Below, piece after piece: positions 8,547-16,801 of a stretch of 64,000 bases of DNA (position 1 is the stretch's first letter; the number at the start of each line of letters is the position of its first letter). A program made the translations under genes and the position numbers. The DNA lies in NCBI GenBank assembly GCA_963801065.1, contig CAWDDG010000004.1:62001-126000 (forward strand), given 5' to 3'. The notes beneath the pieces were generated by a model, which was not told the origin of the DNA, ran no database searches, and worked only from the letters and a program-made list of their open reading frames with translations. This DNA comes from CAWDDG01 sp963801065. Lineage in GTDB: Bacteria > Actinomycetota > Actinomycetes > Jiangellales > Jiangellaceae.

Positions 8547-9509
8547 ATGCCTGTGCGCGCGCCGATGCGGGCCGCCGACAGGTGGTGGCTGCCGTATGTC
8601 GCCACGGCGGCTGCCGCGGCAGCCGGACTGGCGGTGCTGACCTGGCAGGTCGCGATCTCCGGGCCCCTGCTCGGGGCCGACTGGCCGGTTCACCGCATCT
8701 TCGACGCCCACCAGCCGGATGGTCTGGTGCGCGGGCTCCTCGACGGCGCGGCCAAGCTCGGTCAGCGGTGGCTGACGCTGCCGATCCTGCTGGGCACGGC
8801 CGCGTGGGTCTCCTGGCGCCAGCGGCGGGTACGGCCGATGGTCGCAGTCGTGACGGCGCTCGGTGCGCTCTACGTCGTTGGCAACGCCATCAAGTTCGGC
8901 CTGGGCCGCACGCCGCCGTGGCGCGGCGTCGACATGCTGCACGGAGACGGCCAAGCGTTCCCGTCCGGGCACGCGGCCAACGCGTCGCTCACCTGGGCCC
9001 TCATCGCCATGCTGCTGTACGGGGCGGTCGGGCTGCGGCCCGACCGGCGGCTGCTGAGGCTCGGACTTGCGTACGGCACGGGCGCAGCGGTGCTCGTCGG
9101 CGCCCTCATGGTCGTGCTCGACTACCACTGGCTCAGCGACATCCCCGCGGGCGGGCTACTTGGGCTCGCCGTCCTGATGCTGGCGAGGCTCGTCCTCGGC
9201 GAGAACCAGGGCGGTAGCGACGGCGGCGAGACCCTCACCGCGGCCGGTCAGGCCGAGGCCGTCGGTGGTGGTGCCGCTGACGGAGACCGGCGCACCGACG
9301 GCGTCGGACAGGACCTTCTCGGCTTCCGCCCGGCGGGTCCCGATTCGCGGCGAGTTGCCGACGACCTGAACCGCGACGTTGCCGATGTCGTACGCGGCCG
9401 CGCGGACCAGCCGGGCGACCTCGGCGAGGAGCGCCAGGCCGGACGCGCCCGCCCACTCTGGCCGATCGGTGCCGACGGTGGCTCCGAGGTCACCCAGTCC
9501 CGCAGCTGA
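8547..9509 (+). CDS. PAP2-family membrane phosphatase with unusual C-terminal read-through
   Basis: The first about 220 residues form a multi-pass membrane PAP2 phosphatase: KFGLGRTPPW (C1 motif), FPSGHAANAS (C2) and DYHWLSDIPAG (C3, catalytic His). Such enzymes remove phosphate from lipid phosphates such as undecaprenyl or phosphatidyl pyrophosphates; the substrate is not determinable here. After ARLVLGE the frame continues about 100 further residues, low-complexity (Gly/Asp/Arg-rich), and directly antisense to ispF. That tail looks like non-evolved sequence caused by a missing stop. GAGG at 8537-8540 favours the second ATG (8547). Confidence 0.8.
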   Translation: MPVRAPMRAADRWWLPYVATAAAAAAGLAVLTWQVAISGPLLGADWPVHRIFDAHQPDGLVRGLLDGAAKLGQRWLTLPILLGTAAWVSWRQRRVRPMVAVVTALGALYVVGNAIKFGLGRTPPWRGVDMLHGDGQAFPSGHAANASLTWALIAMLLYGAVGLRPDRRLLRLGLAYGTGAAVLVGALMVVLDYHWLSDIPAGGLLGLAVLMLARLVLGENQGGSDGGETLTAAGQAEAVGGGAADGDRRTDGVGQDLLGFRPAGPDSRRVADDLNRDVADVVRGRADQPGDLGEERQAGRARPLWPIGADGGSEVTQSRS

Positions 9510-9665
9510 GAGCAGGGCATCGCAGGCGGCGTGTGCCGCGACGTCGCCGTCGGAGTGACCGGCGCAGCCGGCGGGCTCGTCCGGCCAGTGCAGGCCGGCG
9601 ACCCAGCACGGGCGTCCGACCTCGAACGTGTGGACGTCGAGCCCGACCCCGACCCTCGGCGTCAT
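9156..9665 (-). CDS. ispF: 2-C-methyl-D-erythritol 2,4-cyclodiphosphate synthase
   Basis: A 169-residue MEP-pathway enzyme that cyclises CDP-ME-2-phosphate to MEcPP with release of CMP, towards isoprenoids. Metal ligands are in GLDVH (Asp10, His12) and His near 45 in GHSDGDVAAHA. VGNSPRIG and TTTDGLGLTGRGEG complete the family pattern. Its ATG overlaps the ispD stop by four bases (ATGA), so the two are translationally coupled. Its 3' half lies antisense to the extended PAP2 frame. Confidence 0.95.
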   Translation of the reverse strand: MTPRVGVGLDVHTFEVGRPCWVAGLHWPDEPAGCAGHSDGDVAAHAACDALLSAAGLGDLGATVGTDRPEWAGASGLALLAEVARLVRAAAYDIGNVAVQVVGNSPRIGTRRAEAEKVLSDAVGAPVSVSGTTTDGLGLTGRGEGLAAVATALVLAEDEPRQHQDGEPK

Positions 9666-10345
9666 GGTCGGCCGTCTCTCCGGCCGGCGAGGACCGCCTC
9701 AGCGAGGACGAGATCCAGCGGCCGGGTGACCTTGAACGCCTCCTCGTGGCCGGGGATGACCCGCACGGCGAGCCCGGCGCGCTCGACCATGCCCGCGTCG
9801 TCGGTCGCGTCCTCGACGACGGTCGAATGGGCGCGCTCGAGCACACCGCGCCGGAAGCCCTGCGGAGTCTGCACGGCGCGGAGCTCGGACCGGTCCAGCG
9901 TCGCGACGACCACCTCGCCGTCGACCTGCTTGACCGTGTCGGCGACCGGGAGGACGGGCACGACGGCGTCGGCTCCGTCCGTCACGGCGCCCGCGACCGC
10001 CGCGAACAAGGCCGCAGGCGTCAGGCAGCGGGCCGCGTCGTGGACGAGCACGACGTCCACGGAGGGCGGCAGCTCGGCGAGGCACGCGGCGACGGACTTG
10101 GCCCTGGTCGCACCTCCGGCGACCACGACCAGGTCCGGGGCATGCGGCTTCAGCAGGTCGCGGACGTCGTCGGCTTCATCGGGAGGGGCGGCGACAGCGA
10201 CGAGATCGACGACCCCGGAAGCGACGGCGGCGCGGGCCGCATGGACCAGCATGGGCTCGCCGGCGAGTAGGCGCAGCGCCTTGGGCACGCCCGGGCCGAG
10301 CCGGTCACCCCGGCCGGCTGCGACGAGGATGCACGCCGTCGTCAC
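9662..10345 (-). CDS. ispD: 2-C-methyl-D-erythritol 4-phosphate cytidylyltransferase
   Basis: A 227-residue nucleotidyltransferase that joins CTP to MEP in the non-mevalonate pathway. The N-terminal CTP-binding loop is ILVAAGRGDRLG followed by PKAL; VLVHDAARCLTPAAL and VQTPQGFRRG are the other family motifs. I chose the GTG at 10345, which has a GGGGG ribosome site about ten bases upstream; the frame continues upstream but without family similarity. First gene of an ispD-ispF pair downstream of carD. Confidence 0.93.
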   Translation of the reverse strand: MTTACILVAAGRGDRLGPGVPKALRLLAGEPMLVHAARAAVASGVVDLVAVAAPPDEADDVRDLLKPHAPDLVVVAGGATRAKSVAACLAELPPSVDVVLVHDAARCLTPAALFAAVAGAVTDGADAVVPVLPVADTVKQVDGEVVVATLDRSELRAVQTPQGFRRGVLERAHSTVVEDATDDAGMVERAGLAVRVIPGHEEAFKVTRPLDLVLAEAVLAGRRDGRP

Positions 10346-10452
10346 CGGGATTTTGCCCCCTCGATTGCGTGGAGAGGTTGCAAGCCTAGGGCAGCCGATT
10401 GGGCTCACGGCCAGCAGCACGCACAGCCGTGGGGCGTCGAGGCGGGATGCAA

Positions 10453-10486
10453 AGACCCCTGCTCCCCGCGCCGGGGGCAGGGGTCT
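10453..10486 (-). terminator. carD terminator hairpin
   Basis: GC-rich inverted repeat with arms 10453-10462 and 10477-10486 and extra inner C/G pairing. It starts ten bases after the carD stop and separates carD from ispD. Confidence 0.7.
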
Positions 10487-10496
10487 CACGCGTCGT

Positions 10497-10979
10497 TCAG
10501 CTGGCGAGGACCTCGTCGAGCAGTGTCTCGGCCTTGTCCTCGTTGGTGTGCTCGGCCAGGGCCAGCTCGGACACCAGGATCTGACGTGCCTTGGCGAGCA
10601 TGCGCTTCTCACCTGCGGACAGGCCACGGTCGCGCTCGCGGCGCCACAGGTCGCGGACGACCTCGGCCACCTTGATCACGTCACCCGACGCGAGCTTCTC
10701 GAGGTTGGCCTTGTAGCGACGGGACCAGTTGGTCGGCTCCTCCGTGTGGGGCGCCCGGAGCACCTCGAACACCCGGTCGAGCCCTTCCTGGTTGACCACG
10801 TCGCGAACGCCGACGAGGTCGACATTGTCCGCGGGGACGCGGACGGTCAGATCACCTTGGGTGACCTTCAGGACGAGGTACTTGCGCTCCTCCCCCTTGA
10901 TGACACGGATCTCGATCGCCTCGATGAGGGCGGCCCCATGGTGCGGGTAGACAACCGTCTCGCCGACCTTGAAAGTCAT
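10497..10979 (-). CDS. carD: CarD-family RNA polymerase-binding regulator
   Basis: A 160-residue essential-type actinobacterial regulator that binds the RNA polymerase beta subunit and stabilises open promoter complexes, notably at rRNA promoters. The N-terminal RNAP-interaction domain (about 1-55, starting MTFKVGETVVYPHHGAA) is followed by a helical DNA-binding domain with TNWSRRYKANLEKL and the conserved W in RDLWRRERD. GGAAGGGG precedes the ATG. The short divergent region to the UbiA-like gene (10980-11135) presumably holds its promoter. Family membership is clear. Confidence 0.95.
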   Translation of the reverse strand: MTFKVGETVVYPHHGAALIEAIEIRVIKGEERKYLVLKVTQGDLTVRVPADNVDLVGVRDVVNQEGLDRVFEVLRAPHTEEPTNWSRRYKANLEKLASGDVIKVAEVVRDLWRRERDRGLSAGEKRMLAKARQILVSELALAEHTNEDKAETLLDEVLAS

Positions 10980-11135
10980 ATGGTTCTGTCCCCTTCCTCT
11001 GACCAGGATAACACGGCCGGCAAGAACCCTTGGTCACGTTTGCGCTGGTCAGAGGCCAAACAGGGGCTTGACAAACACCCTGCCTCATGCTCCGCACATT
11101 GCCAGCCCGGATCACCTGGGCCGGATACTGTCCGG

Positions 11136-11978
11136 GTGGACGTCGAGGAGACCGCGGCCGGCGCGCCATCGTCCGCTCGCGCGCTGCTGCTCGCCAGTCA
11201 CCCATTGCCGACAGCAGCGGTGACGACCTTGACCGCGGTGCTGGCCGCGGCGGCGGGAGCGCGAGACGGGGCCCTCGCCCTGCTCACCGGGGCCGTGTTC
11301 GTCGGCCAGCTCTGCGTCGGGTGGACCAACGACCTGGTCGACAGGGGACGCGACCGCGCAGTCGGGCGCTCCGACAAGCCGCTGGCCCTCGGCCAGGTCT
11401 CGGCCCGCGCGGTCCGTACCGCCGCCGTCACTGCCGGGGTCGCATGCGTCCCACTGTCGTTGGGCCTCGGGGCCGCGCCAGGCGTTTCGCACCTGACGGC
11501 GGTGGCGGGGGCGCTGGCATACGACCTGGGCCTCAAGCGGACGTTGTTCTCCTGGGTTCCGTACGCCGTCGCGTTCGCCCTGCTCCCTGTGGTCGTGTGG
11601 CTGGTGTCTCCGCACGACGGACTGCCGCCGGGGTGGGTCATCGCCGCCGGCGCCCTGCTCGGCGTCGGTGTGCACGGGGCCAACGTGCTGCCTGACCACG
11701 CCCGCGACCGGGCGACCGGCGTGCTCGGGCTCCCGCAGCGGCTTCCGCTCCCCGCATTGCGAGTCGGTACGGCGGTCGCGCTGCTCGCCGCGCTGGCCCT
11801 GCTCACGCTCGGCCCGGCCGGCGCTCCGCGCCCGTGGGAATGGGTGGCGTTCGGGGCTGGTGCCGGCCTCGGCGTCCTCTCGGCCGTCGGCCCGGCTGGG
11901 CGCGTCGCGTTCCCCGCTGCGATCGGCGTCGGCGCGCTCGCCGTGACAGTGCTCGTCGTCCGGGGCGCGTTCGGGTGA
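11136..11978 (+). CDS. UbiA-family prenyltransferase
   Basis: A 280-residue, largely hydrophobic protein with about eight predicted membrane helices. The first aspartate motif is NDLVDRGRDRAVGR (Asp66, Asp69, Asp73), typical for Mg-prenyl-diphosphate binding, and YDLGLKRT resembles the second motif. UbiA enzymes move a prenyl chain to an aromatic or polyol acceptor in the membrane; the acceptor is not apparent. GTG at 11136 was chosen because the sequence upstream loses membrane-protein character. Divergent from carD. Confidence 0.8.
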   Translation: MDVEETAAGAPSSARALLLASHPLPTAAVTTLTAVLAAAAGARDGALALLTGAVFVGQLCVGWTNDLVDRGRDRAVGRSDKPLALGQVSARAVRTAAVTAGVACVPLSLGLGAAPGVSHLTAVAGALAYDLGLKRTLFSWVPYAVAFALLPVVVWLVSPHDGLPPGWVIAAGALLGVGVHGANVLPDHARDRATGVLGLPQRLPLPALRVGTAVALLAALALLTLGPAGAPRPWEWVAFGAGAGLGVLSAVGPAGRVAFPAAIGVGALAVTVLVVRGAFG

Positions 11979-12117
11979 CCACAACGGGCTGCGACACGCT
12001 CCGCGGATCGACCCAACCGGCCGACCCCGGCGCACGCGGATGATCGCGTCGGTACTCTTGGCCCCGGTCGGTCGCAGCCGGCTGCGACCCTTGGACGATC
12101 GCTCGAGGAGCTGTCCG

Positions 12118-12633
12118 GTGATACGACCTGTCTGGCCCCGCGGCGCGGCACTCGTCGCGCTCCCGCTTCTGGGTCTGGCCCTTGTTGGCTGCGACTCGAT
12201 CCGGGAGCAGACGCAGCAGCCCCACGACCCGGCCGACGGCGTCAGCGCCGACGCCGGTGACATCGCGATCCGCAACGTCCTGATCGTCGCCGACGAGAGT
12301 GGCGACGTCGGCACCGTTCTGGCGTCATTCGCCAACCAGGGCGCCGGCGACCGGCTCGTCGAGGTGCGAGTCGACGGTACCGAGGCCGCACCGAACGGCG
12401 GTTCCCTCAGGATCCCGGCGGGCGGCTACGCGTCACTCGGGCCCGGATCCACGCGGCTCGACGTCGAAGGTGCCGACACCGAACCAGGGCGTTTCGTCGA
12501 GGTCGAGTTCCTCTTCCGCGAGGCGCCCCGCGTCACGGTCGACGCGCTGGTCCAGCCTGCCGAGGGGATCTACGAGGACGCGCTCATCGCCCCCCGTGGG
12601 CCCGACGCAGAGGAGAGCCCGCCGACGGGCTGA
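12118..12633 (+). CDS. secreted lipoprotein, possibly PCu(A)C-like
   Basis: A 171-residue lipoprotein with an N-terminal signal ending in the lipobox ALVGC; cleavage would leave Cys about residue 24 lipidated. The mature part starts IAIRNVLIVADESG, contains ASFANQGAGDRLVEVRVDG and a Gly-rich turn, resembling the beta-barrel of copper-chaperone PCu(A)C proteins, but the Met/His copper ligands are not evident. GAGGAG precedes the GTG at 12118. Convergent with regX3 across a perfect palindrome. Copper function is therefore doubtful. Confidence 0.7.
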   Translation: MIRPVWPRGAALVALPLLGLALVGCDSIREQTQQPHDPADGVSADAGDIAIRNVLIVADESGDVGTVLASFANQGAGDRLVEVRVDGTEAAPNGGSLRIPAGGYASLGPGSTRLDVEGADTEPGRFVEVEFLFREAPRVTVDALVQPAEGIYEDALIAPRGPDAEESPPTG

Positions 12634-12637
12634 CCAT

Positions 12638-12716
12638 CCGCGTTGATCATGCAACTTCTGTGCGACACGCCGCGGCCAGGCCCGCGTGTCGCACAGAAGT
12701 TGCATGATCAACGCGG
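12638..12716. terminator. 33-bp perfect palindrome between convergent genes
   Basis: Arms 12638-12670 and 12684-12716 are perfect reverse complements separated by a 13-base loop. It lies four bases after the lipoprotein stop and directly touches the regX3 stop (12717-12719), so it can serve as a bidirectional terminator. It is longer than a terminator needs to be and may be a dispersed genomic palindrome. Confidence 0.8.
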
Positions 12717-13397
12717 TCAGGCCTCGAACTTGTAGCCGAGGCCGCGAACGGTCTGCAGGTAGGTCGGCTGAGCCGGGTCTGGCTCGATCTTGGCCCGCAA
12801 CCGCTTGACGTGTACGTCGAGGGTCTTGGTGTCGCCGACGTAGTCGGCGCCCCAGATGCGGTCGATGAGCTGGCCGCGGGTGAGGACCCGTCCCGCATTG
12901 CGGAGCAGCAGCTCCAGCAGCTCGAACTCCTTGAGCGGCAGGCGCACCGAGTCGCCGGCGACGGTCACCACGTGCCGGTCGACGTCCATCCGCACCGGAC
13001 CGGCCTCGAGCACGGGCGGGGCGAGCTCGGGGGTCTCCGAGCCACGGCGCAGCACCGCCCTGATCCGGGCCACGAGCTCGCGGGACGAGAACGGCTTGGT
13101 GACGTAGTCGTCGGCACCGAGCTCGAGCCCGACGACCTTGTCGACCTCGGAGTCCTTGGCGGTGAGCATGATGACGGGCACGCTGGATCGAGCCCTCAGC
13201 TGCCGGCAGACCTCGGTGCCCGGCAGCCCGGGGAGCATGAGGTCGAGCAGTACGAGGTCGGCGCCGCCGCGGTCGAACTCGTCGAGGGCGTCGTTGCCGT
13301 TGGCCGCGACGGCGACCTCGAAGCCCTCCTTGCGGAGCATGTACGACAGGGCGTCGCTGAAGGACTCCTCGTCCTCGACAACGAGCACTCTATTCAC
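12717..13397 (-). CDS. regX3: phosphate-responsive response regulator RegX3
   Basis: A 226-residue OmpR/PhoB-class regulator. Receiver: acidic pocket VEDE (7-10), phospho-acceptor Asp52 in VLLDLMLPG, and the conserved Lys in MLTAKD. The winged-helix domain ends with DYVGDTKTLDVHVKRLR and RGLGYKFE. It would bind PHO boxes when phosphate is scarce. Start GTG at 13397 has GGAGG seven bases upstream and overlaps the senX3 stop (GTGA). The next gene over is phoU, and a PHO box lies between, so family, context and site agree. Confidence 0.9.
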   Translation of the reverse strand: MNRVLVVEDEESFSDALSYMLRKEGFEVAVAANGNDALDEFDRGGADLVLLDLMLPGLPGTEVCRQLRARSSVPVIMLTAKDSEVDKVVGLELGADDYVTKPFSSRELVARIRAVLRRGSETPELAPPVLEAGPVRMDVDRHVVTVAGDSVRLPLKEFELLELLLRNAGRVLTRGQLIDRIWGADYVGDTKTLDVHVKRLRAKIEPDPAQPTYLQTVRGLGYKFEA

Positions 13398-14575
13398 GAT
13401 GTTGCCTCCGGGATCGCGGCGGTCGGCTCGGACGGCTGTCCAGGCCGGTTCGGGTGTGGGTGGAGCGGAAGGCGCACGGTGAACGTCGAGCCCGACCCGC
13501 GAGCACTCCACACGGTGACCTCGCCGCCATGGCTGGCGGCGACGTGTTTCACGATGGACAGGCCCAGCCCGGTGCCTCCCGTGGTTCGTGACCGGGCCGG
13601 GTCCACCCGGTAGAAGCGCTCGAAGATCCGTTCGAGCTCACCCTCGGGAATGCCCAGGCCCTGGTCGGTCACGCTGATCTCGACGAGATCGCCGCGGCGG
13701 CGTACGCCGACCGCCACCCGGGTGTACTGCTCGCTGTACGCGACGGCGTTCTCGACCAGGTTGCCCAGTGCGACGACGAGCTGAGCCTCGTTGCCGAGCA
13801 CCTGCAGGCCCGGGTGGCCACCTGACGCGAGCCGGATGTGCCGGTTCTCGGCGTCGACGCGGCTCCGGTCGACGGCCGCGGCCACGACGTCGTCGACGTC
13901 GACCGGGTCCGGCGACTCCACCGGGTCGTCGTATTGCAAGCGGGAAAGGTCGATGATCTCCTGCACGAGCCTGGTCAGCCGGGCGCCCTCCTGCTGCATC
14001 CGAGCCGCGAACCGCCGGACCGCTTCGGGATCGTCGCTCGCGTCCTGGACTGCTTCGGCGAGCAGGCTCAGCGCACCCACGGGGGTCTTGAGCTCGTGCG
14101 AGACGTTCGCGACGAAGTCACGACGGACCTCGTCGACGCGGATCGCCTGGGTGCGGTCCTCGACCAGCACCAGGAGCAATCCGTGGGTCAGCGGCGCCAC
14201 CCGTGCCGCCACGTGCAGCGTCTGGGTCGTGTCGCGGGACCGGGCGATCTGGAGCTGTGCCTCGCGGATCTGACCGTCCCGGAGAACGGCGCCGGCCACC
14301 TCCAGCAGCTCCGGAACCGCGACCCGCTCCTGACGCACCAGGCCGAACGCGTACGCCGACGGACTGGCCTTGACGACGTCCAGGCTCTCGTCGAGCAGCA
14401 CCGCACTCGCACGTAGGACGGACAGGACCTCGTCGACCCCGTCGGGCACCCGCGGAGGGTGCACGTCCGGCACGGTCTGCTGCTCCCTCTCGCTGGCACG
14501 GAACGCCAGACCTGCCGCAAGGCCGACCAGCGCGCCGAGGCACGCGGTCAGCGAAGCAGTGGCAACGACGTCCAC
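13394..14575 (-). CDS. senX3: sensor histidine kinase SenX3
   Basis: A 393-residue membrane kinase. One or two hydrophobic helices at the N-terminus (about 1-25), a PAS-like linker, then the dimerisation/phosphoacceptor site FVANVSHELKTP with His160. The catalytic domain has the N-box NLVENAVAYS, G1 DQGLGIPEG and G2 GTGLGLSIVKH. It phosphorylates RegX3 and is expected to be restrained by PhoU and Pst when phosphate is plentiful. Start GTG at 14575. It is divergent from phoU and shares an intergenic region containing a PHO box. Confidence 0.9.
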   Translation of the reverse strand: MDVVATASLTACLGALVGLAAGLAFRASEREQQTVPDVHPPRVPDGVDEVLSVLRASAVLLDESLDVVKASPSAYAFGLVRQERVAVPELLEVAGAVLRDGQIREAQLQIARSRDTTQTLHVAARVAPLTHGLLLVLVEDRTQAIRVDEVRRDFVANVSHELKTPVGALSLLAEAVQDASDDPEAVRRFAARMQQEGARLTRLVQEIIDLSRLQYDDPVESPDPVDVDDVVAAAVDRSRVDAENRHIRLASGGHPGLQVLGNEAQLVVALGNLVENAVAYSEQYTRVAVGVRRRGDLVEISVTDQGLGIPEGELERIFERFYRVDPARSRTTGGTGLGLSIVKHVAASHGGEVTVWSARGSGSTFTVRLPLHPHPNRPGQPSEPTAAIPEATS

Positions 14576-14647
14576 ATTTGGTGATGTTAGGTCCCGCACA
14601 CCGTGCCGCCGACATCGAGACCCAGCCGCGGATGCCGGTGATCCGTT

Positions 14648-14680
14648 GTTCACCGATTCTTACCGACCGGTTCACCTCGC
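14648..14680. promoter_or_regulatory. PHO box: three 11-bp direct repeat units
   Basis: Three contiguous 11-base units: GTTCACCGATT (14648), CTTACCGACCG (14659) and GTTCACCTCGC (14670). Units 1 and 3 match the actinomycete PHO-unit pattern (GTTCACC core every 11 bases); the middle one is degenerate. Position between divergent senX3 and phoU supports autoregulation by RegX3. Confidence 0.8.
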
Positions 14681-14776
14681 GGAGCCGAGCGTCCATCTCG
14701 TCGGACCTAACCTGTGGAAACCCGACCACGGGACTACGACAATGACCCCAGACCCGTCAAGCGAGGCGACTAACGG

Positions 14777-15442
14777 ATGCGCGAGGCCTTCTACGAGCAG
14801 CTCGAAGACGTCACAAGCCAGCTGATCGGCATGACCCGCAAGGCCGGTGACCAGATCCGCGCGGCGACCACCGCCCTGCTGGATGCCGACATCCAGCTCG
14901 CCGACCAGACGGTGGCGGCCGATGCGGACCTCAACCGCGACCAGCTCGAGGTCGACGCCCGCATCCTGGAGCTCGTGGCGACCCAGGCACCCGTTGCGGG
15001 CGACCTGCGCACCATGCTCGCAGCGCAGGGCAGCAGCTCAGACCTCGAACGGATGGGTGACCTGGCCGTGCACGTCGCCAAGGTCGCGCGGATGCGTTAT
15101 CCCGACATCGCCGTGCCGGAGGAGTTCCGCACGACGTTCAAGGACATGGGTCGTACCGCCGAGGCCATGGCCGCCAAGGCCGGGTCGGTGCTGAGACTGC
15201 GCGATCTCGATGCTGCCGTGGAGCTGGCCACCGACGACGACGAGATGGACCGGCTGCACCGGTCGTTGTTCGTCGTGATGTTCGACGAGGGCTGGTCGCG
15301 AGGCGTCGAGGTCGCGGTCGACGTTGCGCTGCTAGGCCGGTACTACGAACGGTTCGCCGACCATGCCGTGAACATCGCGGCCAACGTGCGGTACATGATC
15401 ACGGGCGAGGTCGAGTGGTCCGAGGGCACGTCCGGCCACTAA
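14777..15442 (+). CDS. phoU: phosphate transport/signalling regulator PhoU
   Basis: A 221-residue all-helical protein with two PhoU repeats (about 10-105 and 115-210), each with the acidic metal-binding type motif: SDLERMGDLAVHVAK and YYERFADHAVNIA. PhoU passes information on Pst activity to the sensor kinase and keeps the Pho response off in high phosphate. The gene is divergent from senX3-regX3 and downstream of a PHO box. It is not linked to pstSCAB, which lies 28 kb away. Confidence 0.92.
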   Translation: MREAFYEQLEDVTSQLIGMTRKAGDQIRAATTALLDADIQLADQTVAADADLNRDQLEVDARILELVATQAPVAGDLRTMLAAQGSSSDLERMGDLAVHVAKVARMRYPDIAVPEEFRTTFKDMGRTAEAMAAKAGSVLRLRDLDAAVELATDDDEMDRLHRSLFVVMFDEGWSRGVEVAVDVALLGRYYERFADHAVNIAANVRYMITGEVEWSEGTSGH

Positions 15443-15486
15443 GGCGCTGACCACGCTCCCGCTCACGCTGACTGGTCAGCGCCCTT
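15441..15486. terminator. bidirectional terminator between phoU and gpmA
   Basis: Arms of about 11-12 bases (GGCGCTGACCA from 15443 and its complement ending near 15483) around a 19-base loop. It spans the ends of both convergent genes; the gpmA stop codon lies inside the right arm. Confidence 0.6.
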
Positions 15487-16222
15487 GGTTGCGCACTGCC
15501 TCGATGGCGGCTGCGGCCGCGCCGGGATCGAGGTACTCGCCACCGGTCGTGAGCGGGCGCGTGCCCTCGTCGAGCTCGTAGAGCAGGGGCACGCCGGTCG
15601 GGATGTTCAGCGCGACGACCTCCTCGTCGGTCATCCCGTCCAGGTGCTTGACCAGGGCACGCAGCGAGTTGCCGTGCGCCACGACCGCGACGGCGAGCCC
15701 TCGGCGCAGGTCGGGCACGATCGCGTCGTACCAGTACGGCAGCATCCGGTCGACGACGTCCGCGAGACACTCCGTACGCGGAATCAGCTCGGGCGGTAGG
15801 TCGGCGTACCGCGGGTCGCCCACCTGTGAGAACTCGTCGTCGTCGGCGATGGGCGGAGGCGGCGTGTCGTACGACCGGCGCCAGAGCATGAACTGTTCCT
15901 CGCCGTACTCGTCGAGCGTCTGCCTCTTGTCCTTGCCCTGGAGGGCCCCGTAGTGCCGCTCGTTGAGCCGCCATGACCGGCGGACTGGAATCCAGGATCG
16001 CTCGGCGACCTGCATGGCGATCTCGGCCGTTCGGGTCGCCCGGCGCAAGACGCTGGTGTGCAGGACGTCCGGGCACAGGTCGCGCTCGGCGATCAGTTCG
16101 CCCCCCCGCTCGGCCTCGGCACGGCCCTTCTCGGTGAGATCGACGTCGACCCATCCGGTGAACAGGTTCTTGGCGTTCCAGTCGCTCTCGCCGTGTCGGA
16201 GCAGGATCATGCGGTACGGCAT
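15476..16222 (-). CDS. gpmA: 2,3-bisphosphoglycerate-dependent phosphoglycerate mutase
   Basis: A 248-residue glycolytic enzyme that interconverts 3- and 2-phosphoglycerate. The phospho-histidine motif is LLRHGESDWN (His10); GWVDVDLTEKG, RRATRTAEIA, LNERHYGALQGKDK and VVAHGNSLRAL with the second active-site His are all typical. Normal length. Its neighbourhood with phoU and senX3/regX3 is a usual actinobacterial arrangement. It is the last gene on this strand in the ybjN/mshA direction. Confidence 0.95.
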   Translation of the reverse strand: MPYRMILLRHGESDWNAKNLFTGWVDVDLTEKGRAEAERGGELIAERDLCPDVLHTSVLRRATRTAEIAMQVAERSWIPVRRSWRLNERHYGALQGKDKRQTLDEYGEEQFMLWRRSYDTPPPPIADDDEFSQVGDPRYADLPPELIPRTECLADVVDRMLPYWYDAIVPDLRRGLAVAVVAHGNSLRALVKHLDGMTDEEVVALNIPTGVPLLYELDEGTRPLTTGGEYLDPGAAAAAIEAVRNQGR

Positions 16223-16300
16223 GGCTCGGAGCCTAGCGGGGGCGGAAAGCCTCTCTCCCGCGTCGCAGCCGAGGTCGGAGGATGTCGCCGATCTGAGCGG

Positions 16301-16801
16301 TCAGGTGTCGCTGGGGCGCAGGTGGTCGAACGCGGCCAGGTTGCGGGTCGACTCGCCGCGGGCGAGCCGCCAGGCCCATTCCCGTCGGATCGACTCCGCG
16401 AAGCCGAGCTCGAGGATCGTGTTGAACGACGAGTCGGCCGCGTCCAGAACGACCCCGAGCAGCCGATCGAGCTCGGGCGACGTCACCGCGTGCAGCGGCA
16501 GGCGTCCGACCAGATAGATGTCGCCTGTGCCGTCGACGGAGAACGCCACCCCCGACAGGCGTGCGTTGCGCTCCAGCAGCCACCGGTGCACTCCGGCGTG
16601 GTTCTCGTCGGGACAGCGAGCGACGAAGGCGTTGACCACCAGGCTGTGCTCGCGGACGGCAAGACTGCACGACGTCTTGAGCTTGCGTTCGCCGGGGAGC
16701 TCGACGGTGAACCGGCCGGGAGCGCTCTCCTCCCAAGGAGCGCCGGTGCCGCCAAGGTGGTCGCGGACGATCGCGGCCACTCCCTGCGCCGACGAGCCCA
16801 T
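16301..16801 (-). CDS. YbjN-domain protein
   Basis: A 166-residue protein of the YbjN/type III secretion chaperone-like superfamily. Features: FTVELPGERKLKTSCSLAV, NAFVARCPDENHAGVHRWLL and RLPLHAVTSPELDRLLGVVL, a pattern commonly found next to mshA in actinomycetes. The ATG at 16801 overlaps the mshA stop (TGATG), so translation is coupled. A role connected with mycothiol synthesis is suggested by position only. Confidence 0.8.
   Translation of the reverse strand: MGSSAQGVAAIVRDHLGGTGAPWEESAPGRFTVELPGERKLKTSCSLAVREHSLVVNAFVARCPDENHAGVHRWLLERNARLSGVAFSVDGTGDIYLVGRLPLHAVTSPELDRLLGVVLDAADSSFNTILELGFAESIRREWAWRLARGESTRNLAAFDHLRPSDT

Noticed and set aside
7232..9217. 661-residue open frame antisense to cysS
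   Set aside because: CysS carries all synthetase motifs; the antisense frame has none.
9531..11135. 5' extension of the UbiA-like frame across ispF, ispD and carD on the other strand
   Set aside because: Only the part after the GTG at 11136 has membrane-protein character; the rest is antisense to three strong genes.
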